Shown here: piece by piece, positions 17,715-26,150 of the stretch
Position numbering within the stretch: position 1 is the first letter of the stretch
Layout: every line of letters starts with the position of its first letter
Assembly (NCBI RefSeq): GCF_023746535.1
Contig: NZ_CP098747.1
Span: 1,742,364 to 1,806,363 of the forward strand
Source: Sneathiella marina
GTDB lineage: Bacteria > Pseudomonadota > Alphaproteobacteria > Sneathiellales > Sneathiellaceae
Reading direction: 5' to 3'
Length of the DNA stretch: 64,000 bases
The notes under the pieces: generated by a model
Database searches by the model: none
Seen by the model: only the letters and a program-made list of their open reading frames with translations
What the model was told of the DNA's origin: nothing
Translations under genes and position numbers: made by a program

Positions 17715-18065
17715 TGCTATGTATCTTTCTGTTAATGGTCCGGATTTATTTACCAGACCCTCCAAAATTAGTATGCAAGATAGGTTGTGCCATACGCCCT
17801 GCAGCCGTCACAGTGACGGCATCAGTATTAACTAGCTATTCATGAAGCGACATAATTTTCTTTCCAAGCGGTCAAGTAGGTTTGCCGCTCTGCAATTTTC
17901 TGTGAAGACATTTACAGGAAGATTGAGGGAAAAGAAGAATGTCGGTTATATCGCAGTAAATGACTATTTCGGACATTTTTGCTCAGTGCTAAGATGTCAG
18001 AGTCAGCTTCACTCAGCGTCGTTTATGCGGCGTCTTTAACTCGGGCGGAATAAGGGCAATTCTAC
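17715..18065. other. fhs-soxB divergent intergenic region
   Basis: A 351-bp gap between the divergent fhs and soxB starts. Apart from the palindrome at 17804-17820 no gene, riboswitch or repeat could be supported. A 65-codon plus-strand frame at 17842 has no family resemblance and a poor start context. The region should hold the promoters for both directions. Confidence 0.5.
17804..17820. promoter_or_regulatory. Perfect GCCGTCAC-A-GTGACGGC inverted repeat
   Basis: An exact 8-bp inverted repeat around a single A, 90 bp upstream of the fhs start and about 245 bp upstream of soxB. It has the shape of a dimeric regulator site. The GbdR-like protein nearby is a candidate binder, but AraC proteins often prefer direct repeats, so the partner is unknown. 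Confidence 0.45.
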
Positions 18066-19313
18066 GTGAAATATTCCATTTTTTCCATCGCACGAAATGC
18101 ATTATCACACCATAAGAACTGGCCGGAGCAGTGGCGAAGTCCAGAACCCAAAACTGACTATGATGTGATTATCATAGGCGGTGGGGGCCATGGGCTGGCC
18201 ACAGCATATTATCTTGCAAAAGAGCACGGAATTACAAATGTTGCTGTTCTGGAAAAAGGCTGGCTTGGTGGAGGGAATACAGCTCGCAACACGACAATTG
18301 TCCGCTCCAACTATTTATGGGACGAGAGCGCGGCGATTTATGAAAAATCCCTACAGCTTTGGGAAGGGCTATCCCAAGACATAAATTACAATGTAATGCT
18401 GAGTCAGCGCGGTGTTCTAAACCTGGCACATAACCTTGGCGATGTTCGAGAAGGTGTTCGCCGGGTTAATGCAAATCGGCTTAATGGTGTTGATGCAGAA
18501 TGGTTAGATGCAGACGGGGTCAAAGATTTTTGTCCGATCATCAATATTTCGAAAGATACCCGGCATCCGGTACTGGGCGCAACTTTACAACGTCGTGGCG
18601 GTGTCGCCCGACATGACAGTGTTGCCTGGGGATATGCGAGAGCTGCGGACGCGTGCGGCGTTGATATAATTCAGAATTGCGAGGTCACAGGTATAAAGCG
18701 AGAGGGTGACAAAGTCGTCGGTGTTGAAACAACTCGCGGATATATCGGGGCGAAGAAAGTTGCTGTTGTCGCAGCTGGTCATAGTTCCGTTGTTGCCAAT
18801 ATGGCAGGCTTGCGGCTTCCAGTTGAAAGCCACCCTTTGCAAGCCTTGGTTTCCGAGCCCATCAAGCCTGTCATAGACTGCGTTGTCATGTCCGGGGCAG
18901 TTCATGTCTATGTGAGTCAATCGGACAAAGGTGAATTGGTGATGGGGGCCGGTGTGGATAGTTTTAACTCCTATGGTCAGCGCGGCAGTTTTCACGTCAT
19001 AGAACATCAACTAGGGGCCTGCCTCGAACTCTTTCCGGTTTTCAGCCGGGTGCGCATGATGCGAACATGGGGCGGGATTGTCGATGTTTGTCCCGATGCC
19101 TCGCCTATTATCTCCAAGACATCTGTTGACGGCCTGTATTTCAATTGTGGATGGGGCACAGGCGGGTTTAAGGCAACACCGGGCTCCGGGTGGGCATTTG
19201 CACATACCGTTGCGAAAGATGAGCCACATCGGCTAAATGCGCCCTTCGCGCTCGGTCGGTTTGAAACGGGTGCACTTATTGATGAACATGGCGCAGCAGC
19301 TGTTGCACATTAA
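18066..19313 (+). CDS. soxB: Heterotetrameric sarcosine oxidase beta subunit SoxB
   Basis: Oxidises sarcosine at non-covalent FAD and hands electrons to covalent FMN for reaction with oxygen. The 415-residue protein begins at a GTG. It carries the Rossmann motif [15 protein letters not shown] (about residues 36-50) and [13 protein letters not shown], whose His 183 fits the covalent-FMN histidine of known tetrameric enzymes. [16 protein letters not shown] segment near the end is typical of the D-amino-acid-oxidase-like fold. It is first in the soxBDAG operon, with soxD 9 bp later. Together with the upstream demethylases it would finish demethylation of glycine betaine to glycine. Confidence 0.95.
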   Translation: MKYSIFSIARNALSHHKNWPEQWRSPEPKTDYDVIIIGGGGHGLATAYYLAKEHGITNVAVLEKGWLGGGNTARNTTIVRSNYLWDESAAIYEKSLQLWEGLSQDINYNVMLSQRGVLNLAHNLGDVREGVRRVNANRLNGVDAEWLDADGVKDFCPIINISKDTRHPVLGATLQRRGGVARHDSVAWGYARAADACGVDIIQNCEVTGIKREGDKVVGVETTRGYIGAKKVAVVAAGHSSVVANMAGLRLPVESHPLQALVSEPIKPVIDCVVMSGAVHVYVSQSDKGELVMGAGVDSFNSYGQRGSFHVIEHQLGACLELFPVFSRVRMMRTWGGIVDVCPDASPIISKTSVDGLYFNCGWGTGGFKATPGSGWAFAHTVAKDEPHRLNAPFALGRFETGALIDEHGAAAVAH

Positions 19314-19322
19314 AGGGAAGAA

Positions 19323-19625
19323 TTGATGTTGAATATTGACTGCCCCTGGTGCGGCAAAAGACATGAAACTGAATTTCATTATGGCGGGGAAGCCCATATA
19401 GCGCGGCCAGAGAATCCAGAGGCGCTTTCTGACGAGGATTGGGCGGATTTCTTATTTATGCGGAAGAACACAAAAGGCTTGTTCCAGGAAAGATGGTGCC
19501 ATAGCAACGGATGCCGACGTTGGTTCAATGTCCTGCGCAACACGATTAGCCATGAAATTGTTGCCATTTATAAAATGGGCGAAACCCCTCCTGAAATCTC
19601 CTCAAAAGCAGGAAAAAGCTTATGA
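19323..19625 (+). CDS. soxD: Sarcosine oxidase delta subunit SoxD
   Basis: The small zinc-containing subunit of heterotetrameric sarcosine oxidase, 100 residues. It has the expected CPWCGKR cysteine pair near the N-terminus and the distal WCHSNGCRRWFNVLRNT motif, which together bind zinc. Its role is structural. It overlaps soxA by 4 bp (ATGA), so the two are translationally coupled. Confidence 0.95.
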   Translation: MMLNIDCPWCGKRHETEFHYGGEAHIARPENPEALSDEDWADFLFMRKNTKGLFQERWCHSNGCRRWFNVLRNTISHEIVAIYKMGETPPEISSKAGKSL

Positions 19626-22600
19626 GTTGGCGGAATAGAACAATTGAGGGTGGCCGCATCGACCGGCAGAAACCCCTTCAGTTTACTTTCAACGGTGACA
19701 GTTATTCCGGATTTGAGGGAGACACATTGGCATCGGCGCTACTCGCCAATGATGTCCATTTAGTGGGCCGAAGCTTTAAGTATCATCGACCAAGGGGAAT
19801 TGTTGCTGCGGGAGCTGAAGAACCCAATTCCATGGTGCAGCTGGGTGCTGGTGCCACGACTGAGCCGAATATAAGGGCGACACAAATTTCGTTATATGAC
19901 GGACTTGAGGCGAGCAGTGTCAATGTCTGGCCTTCCGTTAATTATGATGTGAGCGCGGTAAATGGTTTGTTTGCCAAAATTTTTACAGCCGGATTCTATA
20001 ATAAAACCTTCATGTGGCCGCGGTCATTCTGGATGAAATTATATGAACCCGTAATTCGTCGTGCAGCAGGCTGGGGAAAAGCTCCAACAGAGAAAGATCC
20101 TGATATCTATGATCACATGCACTGTCATGCCGATGTTTTAATTGTTGGAGCCGGACCAGCCGGCCTCAATGCTGCGCGACATGCCGGACGCTCTGGCGCC
20201 CGGGTTGTACTGGTTGATGAGCAAAATGAGGTTGGTGGTAGCCTTCTGGGCTTGAAGAGGACAATTGATGGTGAGGATGCCGTAAACTGGATACAGGCTG
20301 TTCGGGATGAACTGGAAGAAATGCCCGACGTGACCGTTCTTACCCGATCCACGGCTTTTGGTTATTACGATCAAAATTACTTATGTATCCTGGAACAGAA
20401 AACAGACCATCTTCCTGCACATGAGCGTATTGGAAAAATCCGTCAACGCGTCTGGCATATTCGCGCTACCGAAGTCATCCTTGCAACAGGATGCCATGAG
20501 CGCCCTCTGGTTTTTGCCGACAATGATCGACCGGGCATAATGCTTTCTGGGGCCGTACAGACTTATGCAAACCGGTATGGCGTGTTGCCCGGGAAAAATA
20601 TCGCGTTCTTTTGCAATAACGATAGCGCCTATGAGGCGGCGCTGGATCTCAAGGCTTCCGGCGCAAATATAGCCGTAATAATTGACTGCCGTACCGATGT
20701 TGATACGTCGCTTAGGAATATGGTTGAAGAAGCCGGAATCAAGATACTGGAAGGTCATGCAATTACTGCCACGAAAGGCGGTAAACGAGTTTCAAAAGTG
20801 GAAGTCAGACCTATCCAAAAGGGTGCAAGAGTTTATACATCCTCACCGACAGAAATTGAATGCGATCTGGTTGCTATGTCCGGTGGATGGAGCCCGGTGG
20901 TCCATCTGTTCAGCCAATCACAAGGTAAACTTGATTATCTGGAAGATAAAGCCTGCTTTGTTCCCGGTCAGGCCGTCCAGCGTCAGATGTTTGCAGGTGC
21001 CGTAACAGGTCAATTCTCTTTACAGGAAAGCCTTGAGGAAGGTCAGAATGCAGGGGTAGCAGCATCAGGTAATGCAGGATTCAAGTTAGCGGCGAGCCCA
21101 ACTGCCGTGGTAACAGGTGAGCCGGAAACTGGAACCATCGAGCCCTTTTGGATTGTCCCGAGTTATCGCCCTGTAGGTGAGGGCATGGTTAAACATTTTG
21201 TGGATTTGCAAAATGATTCTACTGCTGCAGATATCGAATTAGCAACGCGCGAAGGCTTTGAATCAATCGAACATATTAAACGATACACGTTGACTGGATT
21301 TGGAACCGACCAAGGGAAAACTTCTAATATTAACGCCTTGGCCATTCTCTCTGGTATTCTGGATAAGCCCATCCCCAAAGTCGGAACAACGACATTTCGC
21401 CCACCTTATACGCCTGTTTCTTATGGTGCTTTGGCAGGTCGTAATTTAGGGGCATGGTCGGACCCTGTCAGAGTTACCAGCATCCATGACTGGCATGTCG
21501 TGAATGGGGCAAAATTTGAAAATGTCGGTCAATGGAAACGCCCGTGGTATTATCCTGAGCCAGGAGAAGACATGCAGGCGTCATTGAACAGGGAGTGCCT
21601 AGCTGTACGAAATTCCGTTGGTGTCCTGGATGCATCGACATTGGGAAAAATAGATGTGCGTGGGCCCGATGCCGCGGAGTTCTTGAACCGTGTTTATACC
21701 AATGCCTGGCTGAAACTGGGAATAGGGAAAGTTCGATATGGCCTGATGTGCCATGAGGATGGCATGGTTTTCGATGATGGCACAACGGGACGACTGGCGG
21801 AAGACCGGTTCTTGATGACGACGACTTCTGGAAATGCAGCGATCGTGCTGGATTGGTTGGAAGAATATTTGCAGACAGAATGGCCGGAGCTGGACGTATA
21901 CTGCACCTCTGTTACAGAGCAATGGGCAACAGTGTCTATTGCGGGACCGAAAGCTCGGGACCTGTTAGCGAAACTCGCACCTGAGATGGATCTTTCCAAC
22001 GAAGCATTTCCCTATATGTCCTTTCAAGAAGGTGAGGTGGCTGGAATTAGCTCGCGGATTTTCCGCATCAGTTTTACTGGTGAGTTGTCCTATGAAATTA
22101 ATGTTCCGTGGTATTTTGGTAAAGCGGTGTGGGAGCAGGTGATGGCTGCCGGAGAGGAATTTGGCATCACGCCTTATGGCACGGAATCCATGCATATTCT
22201 TCGCGCTGAAAAAGGATTTATCATTGTAGGCCAGGAAACGGATGGAACGACCACACCTCAAGATTTGGGAATGGACTGGATTGTTTCCAAGAAGAAACCT
22301 GATTTTATAGGTAAAAGATCCTTTAGCCGACCTGATACAAGTCGGTCAGACAGAAAGCAATTGGTGGGGTTGCTGACTGAAAATCCGTCAGAAGTTCTGC
22401 CCGAAGGCGCACAACTGGTATCTGATCCCAGCGCGGCAGTTCCGATGCCAATGATTGGTCATGTTACCTCAAGTTATTATAGTGCTAACCTGGGGAGATC
22501 GATTGCTTTGGCGGTTGTTAAGGGTGGACAAGAACGCCATGGTGACAAGGTTTATGCCCCGCTTAAAAACGGAACTTTAGCGGCGGAAATTGTCGATCCG

Positions 22601-22639
22601 GTTTTCTATGACAAATTGGGGGAGAAACTGAATGGTTAG
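19622..22639 (+). CDS. soxA: Sarcosine oxidase alpha subunit SoxA
   Basis: Large NAD- and folate-binding subunit that converts the released C1 unit to 5,10-methylene-THF. The 1005-residue length is normal. Domains in order are a ferredoxin-like N-terminal domain (about 15-100, with GRSFKYHRPRG), a nucleotide-binding Rossmann domain beginning VLIVGAGPAG near residue 174, and a small middle domain (about 510-600). A C-terminal GcvT aminomethyltransferase region follows (about 620-990, with GPKARDLLAKL and FTGELSYEINV). It overlaps soxD by 4 bp and soxG by 8 bp. Confidence 0.96.
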   Translation: MSWRNRTIEGGRIDRQKPLQFTFNGDSYSGFEGDTLASALLANDVHLVGRSFKYHRPRGIVAAGAEEPNSMVQLGAGATTEPNIRATQISLYDGLEASSVNVWPSVNYDVSAVNGLFAKIFTAGFYNKTFMWPRSFWMKLYEPVIRRAAGWGKAPTEKDPDIYDHMHCHADVLIVGAGPAGLNAARHAGRSGARVVLVDEQNEVGGSLLGLKRTIDGEDAVNWIQAVRDELEEMPDVTVLTRSTAFGYYDQNYLCILEQKTDHLPAHERIGKIRQRVWHIRATEVILATGCHERPLVFADNDRPGIMLSGAVQTYANRYGVLPGKNIAFFCNNDSAYEAALDLKASGANIAVIIDCRTDVDTSLRNMVEEAGIKILEGHAITATKGGKRVSKVEVRPIQKGARVYTSSPTEIECDLVAMSGGWSPVVHLFSQSQGKLDYLEDKACFVPGQAVQRQMFAGAVTGQFSLQESLEEGQNAGVAASGNAGFKLAASPTAVVTGEPETGTIEPFWIVPSYRPVGEGMVKHFVDLQNDSTAADIELATREGFESIEHIKRYTLTGFGTDQGKTSNINALAILSGILDKPIPKVGTTTFRPPYTPVSYGALAGRNLGAWSDPVRVTSIHDWHVVNGAKFENVGQWKRPWYYPEPGEDMQASLNRECLAVRNSVGVLDASTLGKIDVRGPDAAEFLNRVYTNAWLKLGIGKVRYGLMCHEDGMVFDDGTTGRLAEDRFLMTTTSGNAAIVLDWLEEYLQTEWPELDVYCTSVTEQWATVSIAGPKARDLLAKLAPEMDLSNEAFPYMSFQEGEVAGISSRIFRISFTGELSYEINVPWYFGKAVWEQVMAAGEEFGITPYGTESMHILRAEKGFIIVGQETDGTTTPQDLGMDWIVSKKKPDFIGKRSFSRPDTSRSDRKQLVGLLTENPSEVLPEGAQLVSDPSAAVPMPMIGHVTSSYYSANLGRSIALAVVKGGQERHGDKVYAPLKNGTLAAEIVDPVFYDKLGEKLNG

Positions 22640-23195
22640 TCTTGAAAATCGGTTGTCGTCCGCAAGTAACATCATTGAGCAATTTCCGCCGGGCCTTCGG
22701 GAATTGCCCTTCCAAGGTCAGATTAATCTGCGTGGAGACCCGGAAAATAAGAACTTCATGACATCAACTAAGTCTGTTTTAGGTCTGGATTTACCTTTAT
22801 CCCCGAATACGGTCTCTGTTGGAATTGGGGTTAAAGCTCTTTGGCTGTCCCCTGATGAATGGCTCGTTGTCGCCGAAGATCAAAAGCAGAATGATCTTGT
22901 TTGGAAACTCGAAAAAGCACTGGCTGGAGAACATACCGCAATCAATGATGTGAGCGCCAACAGGACGATTTTTGAACTTGCCGGTAACCATGTTCATCAG
23001 GTCCTAATGAAAAGCTCAGAATTTGATTTCCATCCCCGTGTATTTAGTCCGGGAAACTGTGTACAGACGCTGATTGCCAAATCGCAAGCCATTGTTGAAC
23101 AAATCGAGCCAAACACATTTCATATTTATGTGCGATGCTCGTTTGGGCGATATGTCGGTGCTTGGCTGGCAGATTCCTGTAAAGAGTTTGTGTGA
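22632..23195 (+). CDS. soxG: Sarcosine oxidase gamma subunit SoxG
   Basis: The 187-residue gamma subunit, which closes the heterotetramer and has a GcvT-like fold without known catalytic residues of its own. Family features seen are FQGQINLRGDP near residue 30, GVKALWLSPDEWLVV and the NDVSANRTIFELAG segment. Its start lies 8 bp inside the end of soxA, the fourth and last member of the soxBDAG order typical of Alphaproteobacteria. A 133-bp A/T-rich gap follows with no clear terminator hairpin. Confidence 0.93.
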   Translation: MVSLENRLSSASNIIEQFPPGLRELPFQGQINLRGDPENKNFMTSTKSVLGLDLPLSPNTVSVGIGVKALWLSPDEWLVVAEDQKQNDLVWKLEKALAGEHTAINDVSANRTIFELAGNHVHQVLMKSSEFDFHPRVFSPGNCVQTLIAKSQAIVEQIEPNTFHIYVRCSFGRYVGAWLADSCKEFV

Positions 23196-23328
23196 TATTT
23201 TCTGCTTTATTTTGGATATTGGCCGTAAAATTTGTTGATTATTGTGTATTTTATTCTAATTTTGTGGTTTATGGTTCGAGCTATTTCAACAAGATGCCAT
23301 ATCGCGTAAGTTAAAACAGGAAATGTAA

Positions 23329-24135
23329 TTGGGTACCCCGAATTTTTTAAAAATGCCAATAACTGAAGATTGGTCTGAATTGGTTGATTTTACGGGGTCT
23401 TTGGCAGATGCCGCAGCGGCGTGCACGACGACCTATTTTCGTCATCCAATAGATATAATGACGAAAGAAGACAAGTCTCCAGTAACGATAGCTGATCAGG
23501 AAACGGAGCGTCTTCTACGGGAGATGATTTCAAAGAAATATCCAACCCATGGAATTCTGGGCGAGGAGCATGGCTCTGAAGGATTGGATCGGGATGATCT
23601 ATGGGTGCTTGATCCAATCGATGGAACAAAGAGTTTTATCGCTGGTTTACCGGTTTATGGAACTTTAATTGCTTACTTACATTTACAGCAAGTGCGCATA
23701 GGCGCCATTTCCATGCCGGCCATGCATGAATTCTGGATTGGCGTCCAGGGGCAAGGGTGCTTTTTCAACGGTGTAAAATGCAGTGTCAGTGCATGTGAAA
23801 ACCTTCATGACGCTATTTTGATGACCACCTCGCCGGATTATTTTACGGGAATGGACAAGGGGCGATTTGGTGAGATAAGCGAAAAAACACGCTTACAACG
23901 ATATGGTGGCGATTGCTATATATACGGAATGCTGGCATGCGGTTGGGCTGATATTGTTATTGAACAAGGGTTGCAAGCTTATGATTACATGGCTCTTGTT
24001 CCGGTTATTGAGGAAGCGGGCGGGATTATTACAGATTGGTCCGGTAACGGTTTGGGCCTGAATTCCGACGGAAATGTTCTCGCCGCAGCAACACCAGCAT
24101 TGCATCAACAGGCACTTGAAATTTTGGAGCGTTAG
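23329..24135 (+). CDS. Inositol-monophosphatase-family phosphatase (HisN-like)
   Basis: Mg-dependent phosphomonoesterase, 268 residues. The three family motifs are present: GEEHG with a metal-binding Glu, WVLDPIDGTKSFI and the late YDYMALVPVIEEAGG. The GTKSFIAGLPVYGTLIA pattern is closest to histidinol-phosphatases of the HisN type, but inositol phosphate or another sugar phosphate is possible. A TTG start at 23329 has an AGGA ribosome site; the ATG at 23353 has none. The glutamine-synthetase-like gene begins 40 bp later, probably in the same transcript. Confidence 0.82.
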   Translation: MGTPNFLKMPITEDWSELVDFTGSLADAAAACTTTYFRHPIDIMTKEDKSPVTIADQETERLLREMISKKYPTHGILGEEHGSEGLDRDDLWVLDPIDGTKSFIAGLPVYGTLIAYLHLQQVRIGAISMPAMHEFWIGVQGQGCFFNGVKCSVSACENLHDAILMTTSPDYFTGMDKGRFGEISEKTRLQRYGGDCYIYGMLACGWADIVIEQGLQAYDYMALVPVIEEAGGIITDWSGNGLGLNSDGNVLAAATPALHQQALEILER

Positions 24136-24175
24136 CTTAGGCTTCCGACTGTCTCTTTTTTCTATCGAGGATAAT

Positions 24176-25543
24176 ATGGACGCACGATATGTAAAAACAA
24201 TCACGGATGCGAGGAGTATTGTTGAAGATCGTGGCCTTGAATATGTAAAAGTTGGTGTTTTTGATATTGATGGCGTGCTTCGCGGAAAATATCTCAGCAA
24301 ATCAAAATTTTTTAGCATATTGGAAACGGGTTTCGGGTTTTGCGATGTAGTTCTTGGCTGGGATGTCAACGATCAGCTATATGACAAGGAAAGCTATACT
24401 GGCTGGGCAAATGGATATGCAGATGCAACAGTCGTTCCGGTAATTGAAAGCTGCCGTGAATTACCATTGGAAGACAATATGCTGTTCTTTCTTCTGGAAT
24501 TCGGGGATAGGGCTGCTCATGTCTGTCCGCGGCAAACGCTGAAGAGGGTTTTATCCAAAGCGTCAAACATGGGATATAGCGCGACGGCTGCTTGCGAATT
24601 TGAGTTCTTCCTTTTCGAAGAGACACCGCAGTCAGTTCGGGAGAAAAACTATAATGATCTCGATAATTTTACACCGGGTTTTTTCGGATACTCGATGCTC
24701 CGGGCGTCAGTGGAAAACGAATTTTACGAGCAGCTACTGGCTCTTTGCACGGAAATGGATTTTCCTATAGAGGGGTTGCACACGGAAACCGGCCCCGGTG
24801 TTCTGGAAGCGGCAATAGCCTATGACGAAGCCCTGCTCGCGGCAGATAAGGGCGCTCTATTTAAAACCTATACCAAAATACTGGCGCAAAAAAACGGATT
24901 GATGGCGACATTTATGGCGAAATGGTCACCGGATTATCCTGGACAAAGTGGCCATATTCATTTGTCTCTCGCTAACAAAGATGGATCATCTGTCTTTCAT
25001 GAAGAGGGCAAGGACCATAATATGAGTGATGCCATGCGTCATTTTGTTGGCGGTCAGCAAAAGCTGATGCCGGAACTTTTGGCAATGGTTTCACCCACAA
25101 TAAATAGCTATACGAGACTAATTCCGGGATTCTGGGCGCCGACTGAAGCCAGCTGGGGCGTTGATAACCGGACATGCGCCTTAAGGGCGATCCCCGGATC
25201 AAAACATGCGCAGCGGGTCGAATATCGGATTTCGGCAGCAGATATAAATCCACATATCGCAATTGCCGCAGCTCTAGGCTCGGGATTGTGGGGTATCGAG
25301 AATAAAGTAGAACCGACAGATCCTGTTGTTGGAAACGCTTATACACAAGAATTTCCGGAAGAGCTCGCATTACCGCAAACATTGTGGAATGCAGCTCAGT
25401 CCTTAAAAAAATCCAGTGCCGCCCGTGAATTGTTTGGTGACGCCTTTGTGGATCATTATGTCGTGACACGGGAATGGGAAGAACGGGAATTCCGTAAAGC
25501 CATTACGAATTGGGAAATGGAGCGATACTTCGAAATTATCTGA
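24176..25543 (+). CDS. Glutamine-synthetase-like gamma-glutamyl ligase
   Basis: ATP-dependent ligase that joins glutamate to ammonia or an amine. The 455-residue protein has the family's N-terminal beta-grasp (VFDIDGVLRGKYLSK), the CEFEFFLFEE metal site, TGPGVLEAAI, GQSGHIHLS and the late RVEYRISAADINPHIAIAA. It differs from housekeeping GlnA and looks like the group holding PuuA/SpuI (gamma-glutamylputrescine), gamma-glutamylmethylamide synthetase and ethanolamine ligases. The substrate is not readable. The setting beside methylamine and taurine genes makes methylamine or another small amine plausible. The ATG at 24176 is used, since an upstream extension would overlap the phosphatase gene. 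Confidence 0.8.
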   Translation: MDARYVKTITDARSIVEDRGLEYVKVGVFDIDGVLRGKYLSKSKFFSILETGFGFCDVVLGWDVNDQLYDKESYTGWANGYADATVVPVIESCRELPLEDNMLFFLLEFGDRAAHVCPRQTLKRVLSKASNMGYSATAACEFEFFLFEETPQSVREKNYNDLDNFTPGFFGYSMLRASVENEFYEQLLALCTEMDFPIEGLHTETGPGVLEAAIAYDEALLAADKGALFKTYTKILAQKNGLMATFMAKWSPDYPGQSGHIHLSLANKDGSSVFHEEGKDHNMSDAMRHFVGGQQKLMPELLAMVSPTINSYTRLIPGFWAPTEASWGVDNRTCALRAIPGSKHAQRVEYRISAADINPHIAIAAALGSGLWGIENKVEPTDPVVGNAYTQEFPEELALPQTLWNAAQSLKKSSAARELFGDAFVDHYVVTREWEEREFRKAITNWEMERYFEII

Positions 25544-25560
25544 TGGTTTTTGGGTGGATA

Positions 25561-26028
25561 TTACAAGGGCATCATTAGAAGAGGAAGCTCTCGCGTATCG
25601 TCGACTTCCGACCGGCACCAACCAGTATGTTTGGCCCCCATTCTTTTATAGAAGTCTACAGCATTTGGGTCTGCCTCAATCCTCATTTCAGTGTAGCCAA
25701 GCGAACTGGCCTTTTTCATGGCAGATTTGAAAAGTGCACGGCCATAACCTTTACCAATTGCAACCGGAGAAATGTACAGAAGTTGGAGCTCGGCATGAGT
25801 TCCTTCTTCTGAAAGAAAATAAAAACCTACATATGAACTGTCTTCTTTAACTGTACCGCTGTGCAACCTTCCAATCATTTCATCCGTAATTTTCAAGGCA
25901 GTTTCGCATGATTTGATAAATTCATCGGAATATCCCCAATATGCTTTTGATTCCAATGCAAGGATTGACAATTCGGCACCGTCGCCAGGTTTTGCCGGTA
26001 AGATATCAGGAGTAAGGGCGTTTTGCAT
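25561..26028 (-). CDS. GNAT-family N-acetyltransferase
   Basis: Predicted acetyl-CoA-dependent acetyltransferase of unknown substrate. From the ATG at 26028 it has 155 residues; a TTG at 26073 would add 15 residues but lacks a ribosome site. The acetyl-CoA loop is VAIGKGYGRALF, preceded by the beta-strand LQLLYISP and followed by IEADPNAVDFYKRMGAK, which is a typical end of the fold. It is convergent with the glutamine-synthetase-like gene and lies downstream of the terminated tpa gene. Confidence 0.85.
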   Translation of the reverse strand: MQNALTPDILPAKPGDGAELSILALESKAYWGYSDEFIKSCETALKITDEMIGRLHSGTVKEDSSYVGFYFLSEEGTHAELQLLYISPVAIGKGYGRALFKSAMKKASSLGYTEMRIEADPNAVDFYKRMGAKHTGWCRSEVDDTRELPLLMMPL

Positions 26029-26096
26029 GATCGTCCAGATGTCGTGGTTTAAAAGATCAAGTGTTCTTTTCAAATATGCAGGAAACTACCTGCTCT

Positions 26097-26130
26097 AAAA
26101 AAAAGGTCACAGGTAAGGATACCTGTGACC
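26097..26130 (-). terminator. Strong rho-independent terminator after tpa
   Basis: On the minus strand a perfect 10-bp stem (GGTCACAGGT with its complement, 26121-26130 and 26105-26114) encloses a 6-nt loop and is followed by eight U (26104-26097). It ends the tpa transcript 20 bp after its stop and insulates the GNAT gene. Confidence 0.92.
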
Positions 26131-26150
26131 TGGTTTGTCGGTTCAGAAAA

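Noticed and set aside
16860-17735. 291-codon plus-strand frame inside fhs
   Set aside because: It lies wholly antisense to a clear Fhs protein and has no recognisable domain.
17842-18039. 65-codon frame in the fhs-soxB gap
   Set aside because: No ribosome site, no similarity and no conserved features; more likely non-coding promoter DNA.
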